Notes: generated by a model not told the origin, from the sequence alone. A stretch of 38,265 nucleotides of DNA from Clostridia bacterium (GCA_900765095.1 CAAFRB010000010.1:1-38265), one strand, 5' to 3'; numbered from the stretch's first letter, positions 26,413 to 35,550 are shown. Program-made: numbers and translations.

Positions 26413-26559
26413 ATGCCTCCAGAACTTCGTAAAGCACATCAAGAAAATGATAAAACGGAAATGGAAGCTTATGGGTTTGATTGGATAAAAATGGCAGAAT
26501 CAGACTGCGTAGCAGAACTTATGAAAATGTATCAATATTTGATGGAAAATGAGACATAG
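26413..26559 (+). pseudogene. C-terminal remnant of a DNA methyltransferase
   Basis: The 48-residue frame begins MPPELRKAHQENDK, then EAYGFDW, and ends AELMKMYQYLMENET. This is the usual C-terminal end of MmeI-like and related class I DNA methyltransferases (PPxLxKAHxxLDxxVxxxYG, then LFxLYxxL). There is no catalytic domain, no ribosome-binding site, and only five bases after the fic stop. The sequence therefore looks like a deletion scar of a restriction-modification gene. The assignment rests on the motif only. Confidence 0.6.
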
Positions 26560-26561
26560 AA

Positions 26562-26651
26562 ATGAACAGGTTGGATATGTTGTTAAAAGAACTTAATATT
26601 GAATTTGAAAATTCAATAAATAATCTGCAAAGGAAAGTGTATTATGGATGA
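26562..26651 (+). CDS. possible 29-residue upstream ORF
   Basis: ATG 26562 opens MNRLDMLLKELNIEFENS, and the frame ends at TGA 26649, overlapping the next gene's start by eight bases. It begins two bases after the methyltransferase remnant. It could couple translation to the HEPN gene or be a chance frame; no RBS is clear. Confidence 0.25.
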   Translation: MNRLDMLLKELNIEFENSINNLQRKVYYG

Positions 26652-27909
26652 ATTGGCGGAGAAATATAATAACAACTTTTTAAGGATAGAATTACTAAAC
26701 GATGAATATACAGGAGTCTTTAGAAAAGTAAATGAACTATTGTGTATAGAAGTTCAGATTGATGATAATAATAAACTTATGAAGATATGGAACAAAAGTA
26801 TTTTTGGGATGGTAAATGCAGTCTGTTCTGAAAGCCCTATAGTATTACTTAACTTATTTGCTAGAAGGTTAAAAGGAAACAAAATAACATTTGAAATTGA
26901 TATTTTAATAGATGGCTTTTATATTGGAAAACGTATTAGTAATAAAAAAATATCAAGTTTTTTGTGTTCATACATTGGAACAGATGGATTTGATTTGTCT
27001 AAGTACTATGATTTTAAACCGAGTGAAGCAACAGTTAGAGCTATATGCGAAAATGATAATTATACTTTGAAAACAGGAAAACTGACTTATCATAGAACAA
27101 ATAGAATGTCTTTTAAATACAATCGTTTTTCTTTTTTTAAATTAAATGAATTTGAATTCTCTTATTTAAAAAATGTGAGTATGGAAACTGTATTAAAAGA
27201 TATTTGGCATATAAAAAATCTTTTAAGTATTTTCTCAAAAAAGTATATAGCTGTCCAAAAAATAGAATTATTAAATTCAAAACATGAAAAAGCAGATGTA
27301 TATATGAATTATATAAAAAAGCCATGTTTAATTTTTCAAAACGAAATGATTGAACATGAAAATAGTCGATATATTATTAAATACAACGATATAAAAAACG
27401 ATTTTTCAAATATATTGAAAAAATCCAAAATGTGTTTTAATGAAATTAGTCAAATTATAGGTATGTATTTAGATTCCATGGAAACACAAATGCCAAGAAT
27501 AAATGGCTTCTTAGCTTTTTGCCAAATGGTTGAAGGCTTTTCAAGGGAATACGATGAGCAAGGTGCAAAAATATCTATGATAAAAAAAGAACCAAAGAAA
27601 ATCAAGAATGATCCAGAATTAAAATATAGAATTTATTCATTAATAAAGAGAACCAATTTTATTTTTAAATTAAGTTATAGTCGAATTATGAAAGTTGCGG
27701 AGAAGATTTCTAAAGGAAGGAATTATTATACTCATAATAATAAATCACAAAAGATTTATGAACTTTCGTATAATGAATTATCGCAATTTAGATGCTTTTT
27801 AGAAGATGTGTTATTGGCAAATATATATTTACAAATTGGTATTAGTAAAGAGATTATTTTCAATTCTTTAAATGGTTCATTTTATTATGACATTAATAGA
27901 ATTTCGTGA
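26644..27909 (+). CDS. ApeA-like HEPN abortive-infection protein
   Basis: This 421-residue protein has an ApeA-type N-terminal beta-rich half (through about 215), with strand-rich segments such as FEIDILIDGFYIGKR. The C-terminal half is an all-helical Apea-like HEPN domain (INGFLAFCQMVEGFSREYDE, then a helical bundle). The catalytic HEPN signature RNYYTH (R359 to H364, the RX4H motif of HEPN RNases) is intact. Proteins of this family act as single-gene anti-phage systems that cut RNA and stop growth on infection. AAGGAAAG precedes the ATG. Neighbours (altered Fic, methyltransferase remnant) fit a defence island. A strong terminator follows. Domain call is firm; the phage target is unknown. 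Confidence 0.82.
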   Translation: MDELAEKYNNNFLRIELLNDEYTGVFRKVNELLCIEVQIDDNNKLMKIWNKSIFGMVNAVCSESPIVLLNLFARRLKGNKITFEIDILIDGFYIGKRISNKKISSFLCSYIGTDGFDLSKYYDFKPSEATVRAICENDNYTLKTGKLTYHRTNRMSFKYNRFSFFKLNEFEFSYLKNVSMETVLKDIWHIKNLLSIFSKKYIAVQKIELLNSKHEKADVYMNYIKKPCLIFQNEMIEHENSRYIIKYNDIKNDFSNILKKSKMCFNEISQIIGMYLDSMETQMPRINGFLAFCQMVEGFSREYDEQGAKISMIKKEPKKIKNDPELKYRIYSLIKRTNFIFKLSYSRIMKVAEKISKGRNYYTHNNKSQKIYELSYNELSQFRCFLEDVLLANIYLQIGISKEIIFNSLNGSFYYDINRIS

Positions 27910-27987
27910 AACACTTTGAATTCGTAAAATCAATTCATGAAATAAAATTGATATTTTGCGGAATTTTTAGATATTTATAGAGATTAA

Positions 27988-28032
27988 AAATACCGCTATA
28001 ATCACTTTAATTCTCTGATTATAGCGGTATTT
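27988..28032. terminator. strong bidirectional terminator
   Basis: A perfect 17-bp stem (27988-28004 with 28016-28032), ACCGCTATAATCA in its middle, has A and T ends on both sides. It separates the HEPN gene from the tRNA on the other strand. Confidence 0.9.
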
Positions 28033-28086
28033 ATGTTTTTAGAATTTTTTCAAATTCTTATCCGTACCCTTAAAAAGGGTAAAAAA

Positions 28087-28162
28087 TGGTCGGGGTGAGA
28101 GGACTCGAACCTCCGGCCCCATGGTCCCAAACCACGTACTCTACCAGCTGAGCCACACCCCG
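28087..28162 (-). tRNA. tRNA-Pro (anticodon TGG)
   Basis: On the minus strand the acceptor CGGGGTG (starting at 28162) pairs with CACCCCG, followed by A and an encoded CCA at 28089-28087. The D arm has GCTCAGCTGGTAGAGT, the T arm GGTTCGAGTCC, and the anticodon loop TTTGGGA gives TGG. All arms are complete. Confidence 0.95.
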
Positions 28163-28286
28163 ATACAATTATGAAGTATAACACGCTTTTTGTAATTTTG
28201 CAATACTTATTTTTATTTTTTTACTATTTTTTATAACAAATTACTGCTAAGTGTTAATATATGGCTGATTTAGGCCTAAAGCAATT

Positions 28287-28325
28287 ATAACACTACCAAA
28301 ATGTTTTATTTTATGGTAGTGTTAT
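28287..28325 (-). terminator. hairpin, likely terminator of the 28399 gene
   Basis: A perfect 12-bp stem ATAACACTACCA/TGGTAGTGTTAT lies 75 bases past the end of the minus-strand gene. There is no marked T run. A separate 12-base palindrome TTTAGGCCTAAA sits at 28269-28280. Confidence 0.55.
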
Positions 28326-28398
28326 ATTAAAAAGGGGAATTTGAAAAACCTTGATTCTTGCAATTTTTATTACAATATATGTTTTGATTGAATTATTT

Positions 28399-29640
28399 CT
28401 ATAGCCCTAAGTCGTCAACTCTAAGGTCTGGTGCTCCTATATACATATCTCTATTGCCGTCTAGTCGATGTAGTTTGATTATTGTGTAGTCTTCATAGTG
28501 GTACTCTATTGTGCCACCGTCATTGCAATAGTCGGCTCTAGGGTATTTTTTTACCATATTTTGGTCGCTGTTAGCTGGCATCGCTTCGCCCATATCTTTA
28601 TTTGCTTTTTGTATTATTCCGTCTAGTGTTAGGTATCCGCTTTTTAGTGCGTTTTCTAGTGTCATATTTTTGTTGTTTACATTGACGTATACTTCTTCTA
28701 GTCCAAAGTAATATAAGTTATATTCTGAATTCATGTTGTATAAGTCTTTATTATTTAAGATTTTCTTTTTATCTTTGTTTGCTGATTCTTTCACTGTTAT
28801 TTCAAATTCATCATATCCTGTTACTGATATTTTTGATGCGTTTATTTGTGCTGGGTATGTTTCTTTTATTGTGCCATCATAGTATATTACAACTTTTCTG
28901 TTTTTTCCGTAAAGATAATCTCTTTTTTCGTTTAATGCTATTTGGATTTTGTCTGATGAATTTCTTTCTGTTTCACCGCTTGCTGGTTCAACTATTATAT
29001 ATGCTGGCTTTTCTTCTATGATTGTTCCAACAAAGCTTTTTTCTGACGCCTTGTTTCTTAAATTTATTGTTTTGGTTATGCCAAATACTTTTGTTGTATC
29101 AGCATCATTAAGACTTTGGTTCATTACCCAAATATCATATCCTTCTGTTTGTTTTAAATTTATATATATAAATTCCCAATTGTTTGTTCCGTAGTATCCA
29201 ACTGTTGCTGTTTGTCCATTGTTTAATTGCATTTCTTTTTCTGTTAAGTCGGTGCCACAAACTCCCATGGGATTTTCTCCGTAAAGCAGAATTCTTGCAT
29301 ATTTGTTTGTGTCTGAATTGTATATTTTTATTCCACCGTCATAACCATTTTCTTCTCGTTCGAGTGTTTCGTAATTCCAGTCTACTGGTAAAGAAAAACT
29401 TAAAATATGGTCGTTAATTTCAATATTTATTTCTTTTTGTTCTATTAATTCACCACTTTCATTTTCCTCCAAAGTGCCGATTTTTGATATGTCGCCACTT
29501 TTTGATGGTGGTGCGTATTTGTGTCCCCACGTTCCGAAGATTACCTCCATATTGTTACTCATTCTGTATATGTCTGTTAGATATGCACTAGTTATTCCGA
29601 GTGCAATAATTAGTATTGTCACTATTATAGTTTTCTTCAT
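28399..29640 (-). CDS. membrane-anchored exported protein, unknown function
   Basis: The frame opens at 29670, but the internal ATG at 29640 has AAAGGTGG eight bases ahead and starts MKKTIIVTILIIALG, a clear signal anchor, so that start is preferred (413 residues). Residues 60-185 form a domain with INIEINDHILSFSLPVDWNY and a single Cys. A strand-rich middle region beginning near residue 200 (FVGTIIEEKPAYIIVEPAS) resembles the DUF3221-type small beta domain. The C-terminal region has LYYFGLEEVYVNV and HYEDYTIIKLHR, the latter recalling phage-related or YobA-like lipoproteins. I assign no function. It is divergent from the TtcA-like gene. Confidence 0.72.
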   Translation of the reverse strand: MKKTIIVTILIIALGITSAYLTDIYRMSNNMEVIFGTWGHKYAPPSKSGDISKIGTLEENESGELIEQKEINIEINDHILSFSLPVDWNYETLEREENGYDGGIKIYNSDTNKYARILLYGENPMGVCGTDLTEKEMQLNNGQTATVGYYGTNNWEFIYINLKQTEGYDIWVMNQSLNDADTTKVFGITKTINLRNKASEKSFVGTIIEEKPAYIIVEPASGETERNSSDKIQIALNEKRDYLYGKNRKVVIYYDGTIKETYPAQINASKISVTGYDEFEITVKESANKDKKKILNNKDLYNMNSEYNLYYFGLEEVYVNVNNKNMTLENALKSGYLTLDGIIQKANKDMGEAMPANSDQNMVKKYPRADYCNDGGTIEYHYEDYTIIKLHRLDGNRDMYIGAPDLRVDDLGL

Positions 29641-29747
29641 ATCAAAACCACCTTTCTGTTTAATAGACATGTAACTTTGAAAAAAAGTTTCATTATTTAT
29701 TTAGACTTTTTCTTGTCGTTGTTTGTCTATTTTAATGGTAGGAATTA

Positions 29748-29776
29748 TTGTATATGTGTTATTGGTGTGATATAAT
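29748..29776 (+). promoter_or_regulatory. promoter for the TtcA-like operon
   Basis: TTGTAT (29748-29753) and TATAAT (29771-29776) are 17 bases apart, with TG one base before the -10 (extended -10). Confidence 0.6.
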
Positions 29777-29843
29777 CTGTGCATGCGTAAGGACGAGTAC
29801 TTGATTTGTCTTTATGTATAAGAGCATACGGGAGGACATATTA

Positions 29844-30575
29844 ATGAAACAAATTTTAAGTAGTATCAGAAAAGCAGTAGAAGATTATAACATGATTGAA
29901 GAAGGAGATAAGATTGCGGTTGCTTTGTCGGGCGGTAAAGATAGCGTTACTCTTCTTCTTGCATTAAAAAATTTACAAATATTTTATCCAAAACATTTTG
30001 AACTAATGGCACTAACAGTTGATCCAGGTTCTGAAACTTTTGATACAACAGAGATGGAAAAGCTATGCGAAAAAATAGGCGTTGAATACGTAATAGAAAG
30101 AACTAATATAAAACAAGTAGTATTTGATATAAGAAAAGAAAAAAATCCTTGCTCTCTTTGTGCAAACTTAAGGAGAGGTGCGTTAAATGGGGTTGCAGAA
30201 GCACATGGTTGTAATAAGGTTGCACTTGGGCACCATCAAGATGACGTTATTGAAACATTTTTCTTAAGTTTGTTTTACGAAGGAAACATTCATACATTTG
30301 CACCAACGACGTATTTGTCTAGAAAAAATATTGTAACAATTAGACCAATGATATATGTAACAGAAAAAGAGATTAAAGGTTTTGCTAAACGTAATGAAAT
30401 ACCAATAATGAAGAAAACGTGTGTTGCAGATGGGTATACCAAAAGAGAATTTATTAAAGAATTAATTAAGGAACTAACGAAGACAATTCCTCGTCTAAGA
30501 GCATGTGTGTTTGGTGCGATACAGCGTTCAAATATAAAGGGATGGGAGAAAGTAGAATCTAAGGAGGAAAAATGA
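29844..30575 (+). CDS. TtcA-like tRNA 2-thiolation ATP-pyrophosphatase
   Basis: The preferred start is ATG 29844, which has GGGAGG eight bases upstream; an earlier ATG (29814) lacks one. The 243-residue protein is a PP-loop ATPase, with SGGKDS at 32-37 and GHHQDD near 130, plus CSLC (C103, C106) and a further C193, the cysteines expected to hold an Fe-S cluster in TtcA/TtuA-type enzymes. TtcA makes 2-thiocytidine at position 32 of tRNA. The exact tRNA product in this organism is inferred from the family. It overlaps the next gene by four bases (ATGA). Confidence 0.87.
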   Translation: MKQILSSIRKAVEDYNMIEEGDKIAVALSGGKDSVTLLLALKNLQIFYPKHFELMALTVDPGSETFDTTEMEKLCEKIGVEYVIERTNIKQVVFDIRKEKNPCSLCANLRRGALNGVAEAHGCNKVALGHHQDDVIETFFLSLFYEGNIHTFAPTTYLSRKNIVTIRPMIYVTEKEIKGFAKRNEIPIMKKTCVADGYTKREFIKELIKELTKTIPRLRACVFGAIQRSNIKGWEKVESKEEK

Positions 30576-33397
30576 AGAAGAATATACTAATTTTAATGAT
30601 GTTGTTTGTAATGATTTTTTCATCAATATCTAGTGTTTATGCACTTACGACTTTGTATGAAAAGGAAAGTGAAGAAAGAATATCGTCGGGAGTAGTATTA
30701 AAAAATTACAAAAGATTAACTGACAAAGGTTGGCTTTCTATTAATATTTTAGAAGTTGAACTTGAAGATGAAAATACAAAGGTTGGACTTTTAAATTCTG
30801 TAAATGGTTTGAATACATTTCAAACTGTAGCACAAATGGCGAACAAAGATAATATTGTTGCTGCTATAAATGGTGATTTCTTTAATGGAAATTATAAAAA
30901 TGGTAACACAATTGGACTTTCGATTTCTGATGGGAAACTTCTTACATCTACATATTATGAGAATGAAACGAAAGATACTTTCGGAACTTTTGTTTTGGAT
31001 GACGAAAACAATGCATGGTTTGATTATTTTAACAATAAAATAACTCTTGTTTCTAAAAAAGATGATTCAAAATTACAAATATGCGAGTATAACAAGCTTA
31101 TTTCTAGTTATGAATATCCTGTATTGTATACAAGAGATTGGAAAGAAACTTCAATTGGATCTACGGAAAATTTAGCTTTATTAGAGATGGTCGTAGAAAA
31201 TAATAAGGTTAAAGAATTGAGATATAATGAGCCAGCTGTGGAGATACCAGAAGATGGTTTTGTTATTGCGGCTATTGGCAATGCTGCAAAAAATATGGAA
31301 GATAATTTTAAAGTTGGAACAAAAGTTGAACTTGAAGTTGATATGAATCTAGATGTCGAAAAAGTTAAAATGGCTGTTTCTGGTGGAGCAATGCTTGTTG
31401 AAAATGGAAAACTTCCAGAAAAATTTGCTTCAAACATTTCTGGTTCTCATCCAAGAACTGCAATTGGTTTGTCAAAAGATGGTGAAACATTATACCTGGT
31501 TACTGTTGATGGTAGACAATTATCAAGTATTGGAATGACACAAACAGAACTTGGAGAATTTTTAATCGAAAAAGATATATATAATGCACTTAACTTGGAT
31601 GGCGGTGGCTCTACAACAATGGTTGCAAGAAGACTTGGATATGGTTCGATTTCAACAATAAACTCTCCAAGTGGTGGCACACTTAGAATGGTTACGAATG
31701 CTATCGGCGTTTATAACAATAGTAAAATTGATAGGTTGGACAAATTGATTTTAAAGACTAAAGAGGAAAATATTTTTGCTGGTTGTAAAAGAGAATTAGA
31801 GATATTGGGATATGATAAGTATTATAATCCAGTAGAAGTGGATATTGACGATGTTTCTTTTTCTTATAGCGGTGTAGATGTTAAAGTAAAAGATGGTATG
31901 ATTATTGCGGGAGATGAGGCTGGTACTGCTACAATAACTGCTAAAAAAGGCAGTGCACGTGGAACTTTGAGTATTGACGTGTTGAGCGTGCCTAATGAAC
32001 TTACTATATCGCCAAGGGATGTTAGTGCTACTCTTGAAAATCCTGTTGAATATAAGGTGATTGCTAAAAATAGAAATGGATATTATGCTTCTATCAATTA
32101 TGATGAACTAGAGTGGAATATTGAAAAGGGAAAAGGAAAGTTTGAAGAAAATAAGTATATTCCGCTTGAAGAAGGCGAGCATATAATTTCTGTTTCTGCG
32201 GGAAATGCTAAGGCTTTCGCAAGAGTTGTTGTCGGAAAGAAGCTTGTAGATATGCTTTTAGACGATTTTGAAAATGAAAATTTTTATTTTGTTTCATATC
32301 CTGAAACTGTTACTGGATATTCAAAGTTATCTGATGATGAAGTTTATAATGATGATTTTTCTGCAAAGTTGACTTATGATTTTACCAGCACTGATTTGAC
32401 TAGGGCTGCATATTTAAGATTTAGTGAGACTATATCGATTCCAGAAGATGCAGAATCTATTAGTTTTTATGTTTGTGGTGATGAGGAAAGCTCAGATTAC
32501 ATTAAGTTAAAACTTATAGATGCTAAAGGCGTTACTCAGTTAATAATGGCTCAAAAGACTGTGCCTGACGAATGGAAAAGAGTTGAAGTTAGTTTGAGCA
32601 ATATTGCTTTGCCAGCAACTTTCACTGATATTTATGTTGGACAAGATAAGGCAGATATAAAGAATAAAGGGACGATCTATATTGATGATTTGTGCTTTGT
32701 GAAGTCATCTGATTTAGAAGTTAAAAAGACTAGAATACCTGAAGATGTAAAGGGCGAAGATTTGTCAAATAAAAAGACTGATTTCGAGAATGAAGATATA
32801 TTTAAGATTTTTGTTTATGATGGTTTCAGAGATGAAAGTATGTTGTTAGATAGATTAACTAACAATACGATTAAAAACATAATAAATAATAACGCAAATC
32901 TTGCTATATTTACAGATGAGCAGGATGAACAAAAGTTAGAAAATATTACTGTAAAGAATTTTTCTTTTGGCGAATATTCAAAAACAGAAGATGATGAGGC
33001 AACGTATATAACGATTGATGTTTCTGGTGGTGGACTTAGAAAGACTGATTATACGCAGTGGCTTAGCTTACAAGAAGATGTGAAGAAGACTTCAAATAAT
33101 GATGTCTTTGTATTGATGAAAGGAACTCTTGATGATTTTACTGATTCGAGTGAAAGACAGGCTTTTATAGATACATTATGCGATTTAAGGAGAAGTACAT
33201 CGAAGAATATATGGCTAATCAGGAGTGGTGAATATACTACATATTCTATGGAAAGAGGAGTTAAACATCTAATTATTGGCAATGAATTGGTTAATAATGA
33301 TGATCCTATGGATGTAGCTGAGAATACTAAATATATGGTTATATCTATTAACAGAGATGAGCTTTCTTACGAAGTAAGAAGAGTTTTTGAAAAGTAA
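30572..33397 (+). CDS. large exported protein with phosphodiester glycosidase domain
   Basis: This 941-residue protein has a signal peptide (about 1-24, SSVYA). Residues about 60-385 are a phosphodiester glycosidase (NAGPA-like) domain with AAINGDFFNGN, SHPRTAIGL, LYLVTVDGR and NLDGGGSTTMVA. A bacterial Ig-like Big_2 domain follows (about 395-480), then a beta-sandwich resembling a carbohydrate-binding domain (about 560-725, DDFEN...YIDDLCF). The last 200 residues (VYDGFRDESMLLDR, DVFVLMKGTLDDF, NIWLIRSGE) recall a calcineurin-like phosphoesterase but without a clear set of metal ligands. The first domain cleaves sugar-phosphodiester bonds, so the target may be wall teichoic acid or another surface polymer. 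Its start overlaps the TtcA-like gene. Confidence 0.85.
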   Translation: MKKNILILMMLFVMIFSSISSVYALTTLYEKESEERISSGVVLKNYKRLTDKGWLSINILEVELEDENTKVGLLNSVNGLNTFQTVAQMANKDNIVAAINGDFFNGNYKNGNTIGLSISDGKLLTSTYYENETKDTFGTFVLDDENNAWFDYFNNKITLVSKKDDSKLQICEYNKLISSYEYPVLYTRDWKETSIGSTENLALLEMVVENNKVKELRYNEPAVEIPEDGFVIAAIGNAAKNMEDNFKVGTKVELEVDMNLDVEKVKMAVSGGAMLVENGKLPEKFASNISGSHPRTAIGLSKDGETLYLVTVDGRQLSSIGMTQTELGEFLIEKDIYNALNLDGGGSTTMVARRLGYGSISTINSPSGGTLRMVTNAIGVYNNSKIDRLDKLILKTKEENIFAGCKRELEILGYDKYYNPVEVDIDDVSFSYSGVDVKVKDGMIIAGDEAGTATITAKKGSARGTLSIDVLSVPNELTISPRDVSATLENPVEYKVIAKNRNGYYASINYDELEWNIEKGKGKFEENKYIPLEEGEHIISVSAGNAKAFARVVVGKKLVDMLLDDFENENFYFVSYPETVTGYSKLSDDEVYNDDFSAKLTYDFTSTDLTRAAYLRFSETISIPEDAESISFYVCGDEESSDYIKLKLIDAKGVTQLIMAQKTVPDEWKRVEVSLSNIALPATFTDIYVGQDKADIKNKGTIYIDDLCFVKSSDLEVKKTRIPEDVKGEDLSNKKTDFENEDIFKIFVYDGFRDESMLLDRLTNNTIKNIINNNANLAIFTDEQDEQKLENITVKNFSFGEYSKTEDDEATYITIDVSGGGLRKTDYTQWLSLQEDVKKTSNNDVFVLMKGTLDDFTDSSERQAFIDTLCDLRRSTSKNIWLIRSGEYTTYSMERGVKHLIIGNELVNNDDPMDVAENTKYMVISINRDELSYEVRRVFEK

Positions 33398-33408
33398 GTA
33401 AATAATAG

Positions 33409-33438
33409 AAAAAAGGGACTCATTAGCAGTCCCTTTTT
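33409..33438. terminator. bidirectional terminator
   Basis: AAAAGGGACT (33411-33420) pairs with AGTCCCTTTT (33428-33437) and serves both the + strand operon and the convergent mecA gene. Confidence 0.88.
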
Positions 33439-33472
33439 AATAATTATCATTTTTTCTTACACAATTGTAAGA

Positions 33473-34093
33473 TTATTTTTTTCTTGTATTTTTCTTCTTT
33501 TTGTTAAAATATTTTGAAATTGTTTGTAGAGCGTCTTGCTCAATTACAACTTTTCCATATTCGTTTATTTTAGATTCAAACATTGAAGAAGCTCTTACTA
33601 TTGTTGCATATTCTAAAATAGATGTATATGGCATCTCAGACACTTTTAAGTAATAAATATCGTTCATAAAATAAAGTGTGTTTTCTTTGATTTTTGATGT
33701 ATCAATGATTTTGCAGAAATTACAAATATCGTCAAATGTATTGAAACTGTATATAGTGTCTGTCATAACAACGGGCATTCTTTTTCTTTTCAATTTAACA
33801 TTTTCCTTTTTGATTTGTTTTTTTGTATTAAACTTAACTGTAGGCTTTTCATTTGTTTTTGTAACTATTAAAGTGAAGTTACCTCCGCCTGAAGTAGAGG
33901 CTTCTACGTAAATCATTGAATCATCGACGTTAAAGTCTAGTTCTCTTTCAGCTTCGCTCATGACATCCCAGAAAAGGTCCTGAGATTCAGGTGAGTTATA
34001 CATAAAAGAGTATAGGTCTATATTTCTGGCTTCTAAGTCATCGATGGTAATTGTAATTTTAATTTGATCTTCGGCAATTTTTTCTATTTTCAA
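33473..34093 (-). CDS. mecA: MecA-family adaptor protein
   Basis: MecA delivers substrates such as ComK to the ClpC/ClpP protease in Firmicutes. The open frame starts at 34117, but AAGGGAGG lies just before the TTG at 34093, so TTG is the likely start (206 residues, LKIEKIAEDQIKITI). The N-terminal binding domain (DDLEARNIDLYSFMYNSPE, LFWDVMSEAERE) and the C-terminal ClpC-binding domain (FNTFDDICNFCK, LYYLKVS-like strand, YFNK end) are linked by a Lys-rich segment. Length and layout match the family. It converges on the phosphodiester glycosidase operon. Confidence 0.85.
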   Translation of the reverse strand: MKIEKIAEDQIKITITIDDLEARNIDLYSFMYNSPESQDLFWDVMSEAERELDFNVDDSMIYVEASTSGGGNFTLIVTKTNEKPTVKFNTKKQIKKENVKLKRKRMPVVMTDTIYSFNTFDDICNFCKIIDTSKIKENTLYFMNDIYYLKVSEMPYTSILEYATIVRASSMFESKINEYGKVVIEQDALQTISKYFNKKKKNTRKK

Positions 34094-34336
34094 ATAAATG
34101 CCTCCCTTCATGTTCACTAGTATAATTAAATTATATATTCTATTTGTATAAAATTAAATGATAAAAGTTTGGAAAATATGGATTTATCAAGTAATGTTTA
34201 TATTATAATATATTGTTTTACTCAAATTTATGTACGTTGTACGAGAGGAATTATAATTATAAAGTTATTAAAAGTCAATATTATAGATACATATTTTTAA
34301 GTACAGGCTCATAGGATGTTTTAGGAGGGATTAATA

Positions 34337-34832
34337 ATGAAAAATTCAAGACTTTTTTTTACTTTGTTTATAACAATTATTATATTATTCTTTGGACTTA
34401 AGATAAGTAAGCTTAATTCTAAACAAGGTGTTAATTTGCCACAAGAAAGTTCATCTCGGAGAACAGACCCGAATATTGCTGTATTTTCTTGATTCTACTG
34501 GCGAAAAGTTGGTTACAGAGTATAGGTATGTGTCATTAGAACGAATTAAGGAGGACATTTGCAAGACTATTATTGAGGAGTTGATAAAAGGACCTAACTC
34601 GTCTGACTACATAGCAACGATACCAAACGAAACTAAAATAAATAGTATTAGACAGGAAGGAAACAAGGTTATATTAGATTTGTCTAGTGATTACTCACAG
34701 GGTGTGGAAAATAGTGAAGAAGAACTGGCTAAAATATATTCAATTGTTAATTCGTTAACCGAAATAAAAGAGATAGAAGAAGTAGAAATTGACGTTGACG
34801 GAAAGAATATTGCAACAAAATCTCGATTATAA
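34337..34832 (+). pseudogene. GerMN-domain exported protein, frameshifted
   Basis: ATG 34337, with AGGAGG before it, encodes a signal anchor (MKNSRLFFTLFITIIILFFG) and a short linker, then stops at TGA 34490. The downstream +1 frame carries a typical GerMN domain (LDSTGEKLVTEYRYV, IIEELIKGPNSSDYIA, VILDLSSDYSQG). Removing one T from the TTTT at 34484-34487 joins both as NIAVFLDSTGEK, a 164-residue protein. GerMN proteins occur in spore germination loci and as general envelope proteins. Either the gene is inactivated by a homopolymer insertion or the sequence has an indel error here. Confidence 0.72.
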
Positions 34833-34850
34833 TAATTTAGTAATTATTTA

Positions 34851-34883
34851 AAAAGTATGGATAACTTTATTCATACTTTTTTT
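34851..34883 (+). terminator. rho-independent terminator
   Basis: AAAAGTATG (34851-34859) pairs with CATACTTTT (34872-34880), followed by TTT. Confidence 0.85.
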
Positions 34884-34892
34884 GGCACTTAA

Positions 34893-34921
34893 TTGACATC
34901 TTTGAAGTTGAAATGTATACT
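34893..34921 (+). promoter_or_regulatory. strong promoter of the por operon
   Basis: TTGACA (34893-34898) and TATACT (34916-34921) are 17 bases apart, ahead of porC. A near-consensus promoter suits a highly expressed central-metabolism operon. Confidence 0.75.
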
Positions 34922-34951
34922 AATGCTAGATTGTTTTAAAGGAGGATAAAC

Positions 34952-35530
34952 ATGAGTAATTTAATTGAAATTAGATGGCATGGACGTGGTGGACAAGGTG
35001 CTAAAACTGCTTCTTTGTTACTTGCTGACGCCGCATTTAATACGGGGAAATATATTCAAGGATTCCCTGAATATGGCCCTGAGAGAATGGGTGCTCCAAT
35101 CACTGCGTATAACAGAATTAGTGATACACCAATAACAATTCATAGTAATATTTATGAACCAGATTATGTCGTTGTTGTTGATGACACACTACTAGAATCA
35201 GTTAATGTAACTGCAGGTTTAAAAAAAGAAGGTGCTATTGTTATTAATACAACAAAGTCACCAGATGAAGTTAGAGGACTATTAAAAGGATACGAAGGAA
35301 AAGTTTGCACAATAGATGCAAAAACTATTTCTATAGATACATTAGGTAAGTATTTTCCTAACACACCAATGCTTGCAGCAATTGTAAAAGTTAGTGGAAT
35401 AATGTCTGATGAAGAGTTTTTAAATGATATGATTGGATCTTTCAAACATAAATTTGCAAAGAAGCCTGAAGTTATTGATGGTAATATGGCTGCTTTGAAA
35501 CGTTCATTAAATGAAATTAATGGACTTTAA
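34952..35530 (+). CDS. porC: pyruvate:ferredoxin oxidoreductase gamma subunit
   Basis: This 192-residue subunit starts with IEIRWHGRGGQGAKTASLLLA, the family's gamma-domain signature, and has FPEYGPERMGAPITAYNRIS. The gamma domain binds and seals the CoA/active-site region of the 2-oxoacid:ferredoxin oxidoreductase. It is the first of four genes in the order gamma, delta, alpha, beta, the same as in Thermotoga and Pyrococcus por operons. AAGGAGG precedes the start. A role with another 2-oxoacid (as in VOR) cannot be excluded from sequence alone, but pyruvate is most likely. Confidence 0.93.
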   Translation: MSNLIEIRWHGRGGQGAKTASLLLADAAFNTGKYIQGFPEYGPERMGAPITAYNRISDTPITIHSNIYEPDYVVVVDDTLLESVNVTAGLKKEGAIVINTTKSPDEVRGLLKGYEGKVCTIDAKTISIDTLGKYFPNTPMLAAIVKVSGIMSDEEFLNDMIGSFKHKFAKKPEVIDGNMAALKRSLNEINGL

Positions 35531-35550
35531 TATAGAAGGAGGAAAAGAAC

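Noticed and set aside
28060..28086. ACCCTT/AAGGGT hairpin as terminator for the tRNA
   Set aside because: The T run precedes the hairpin on the minus strand, so the order is wrong for a terminator.
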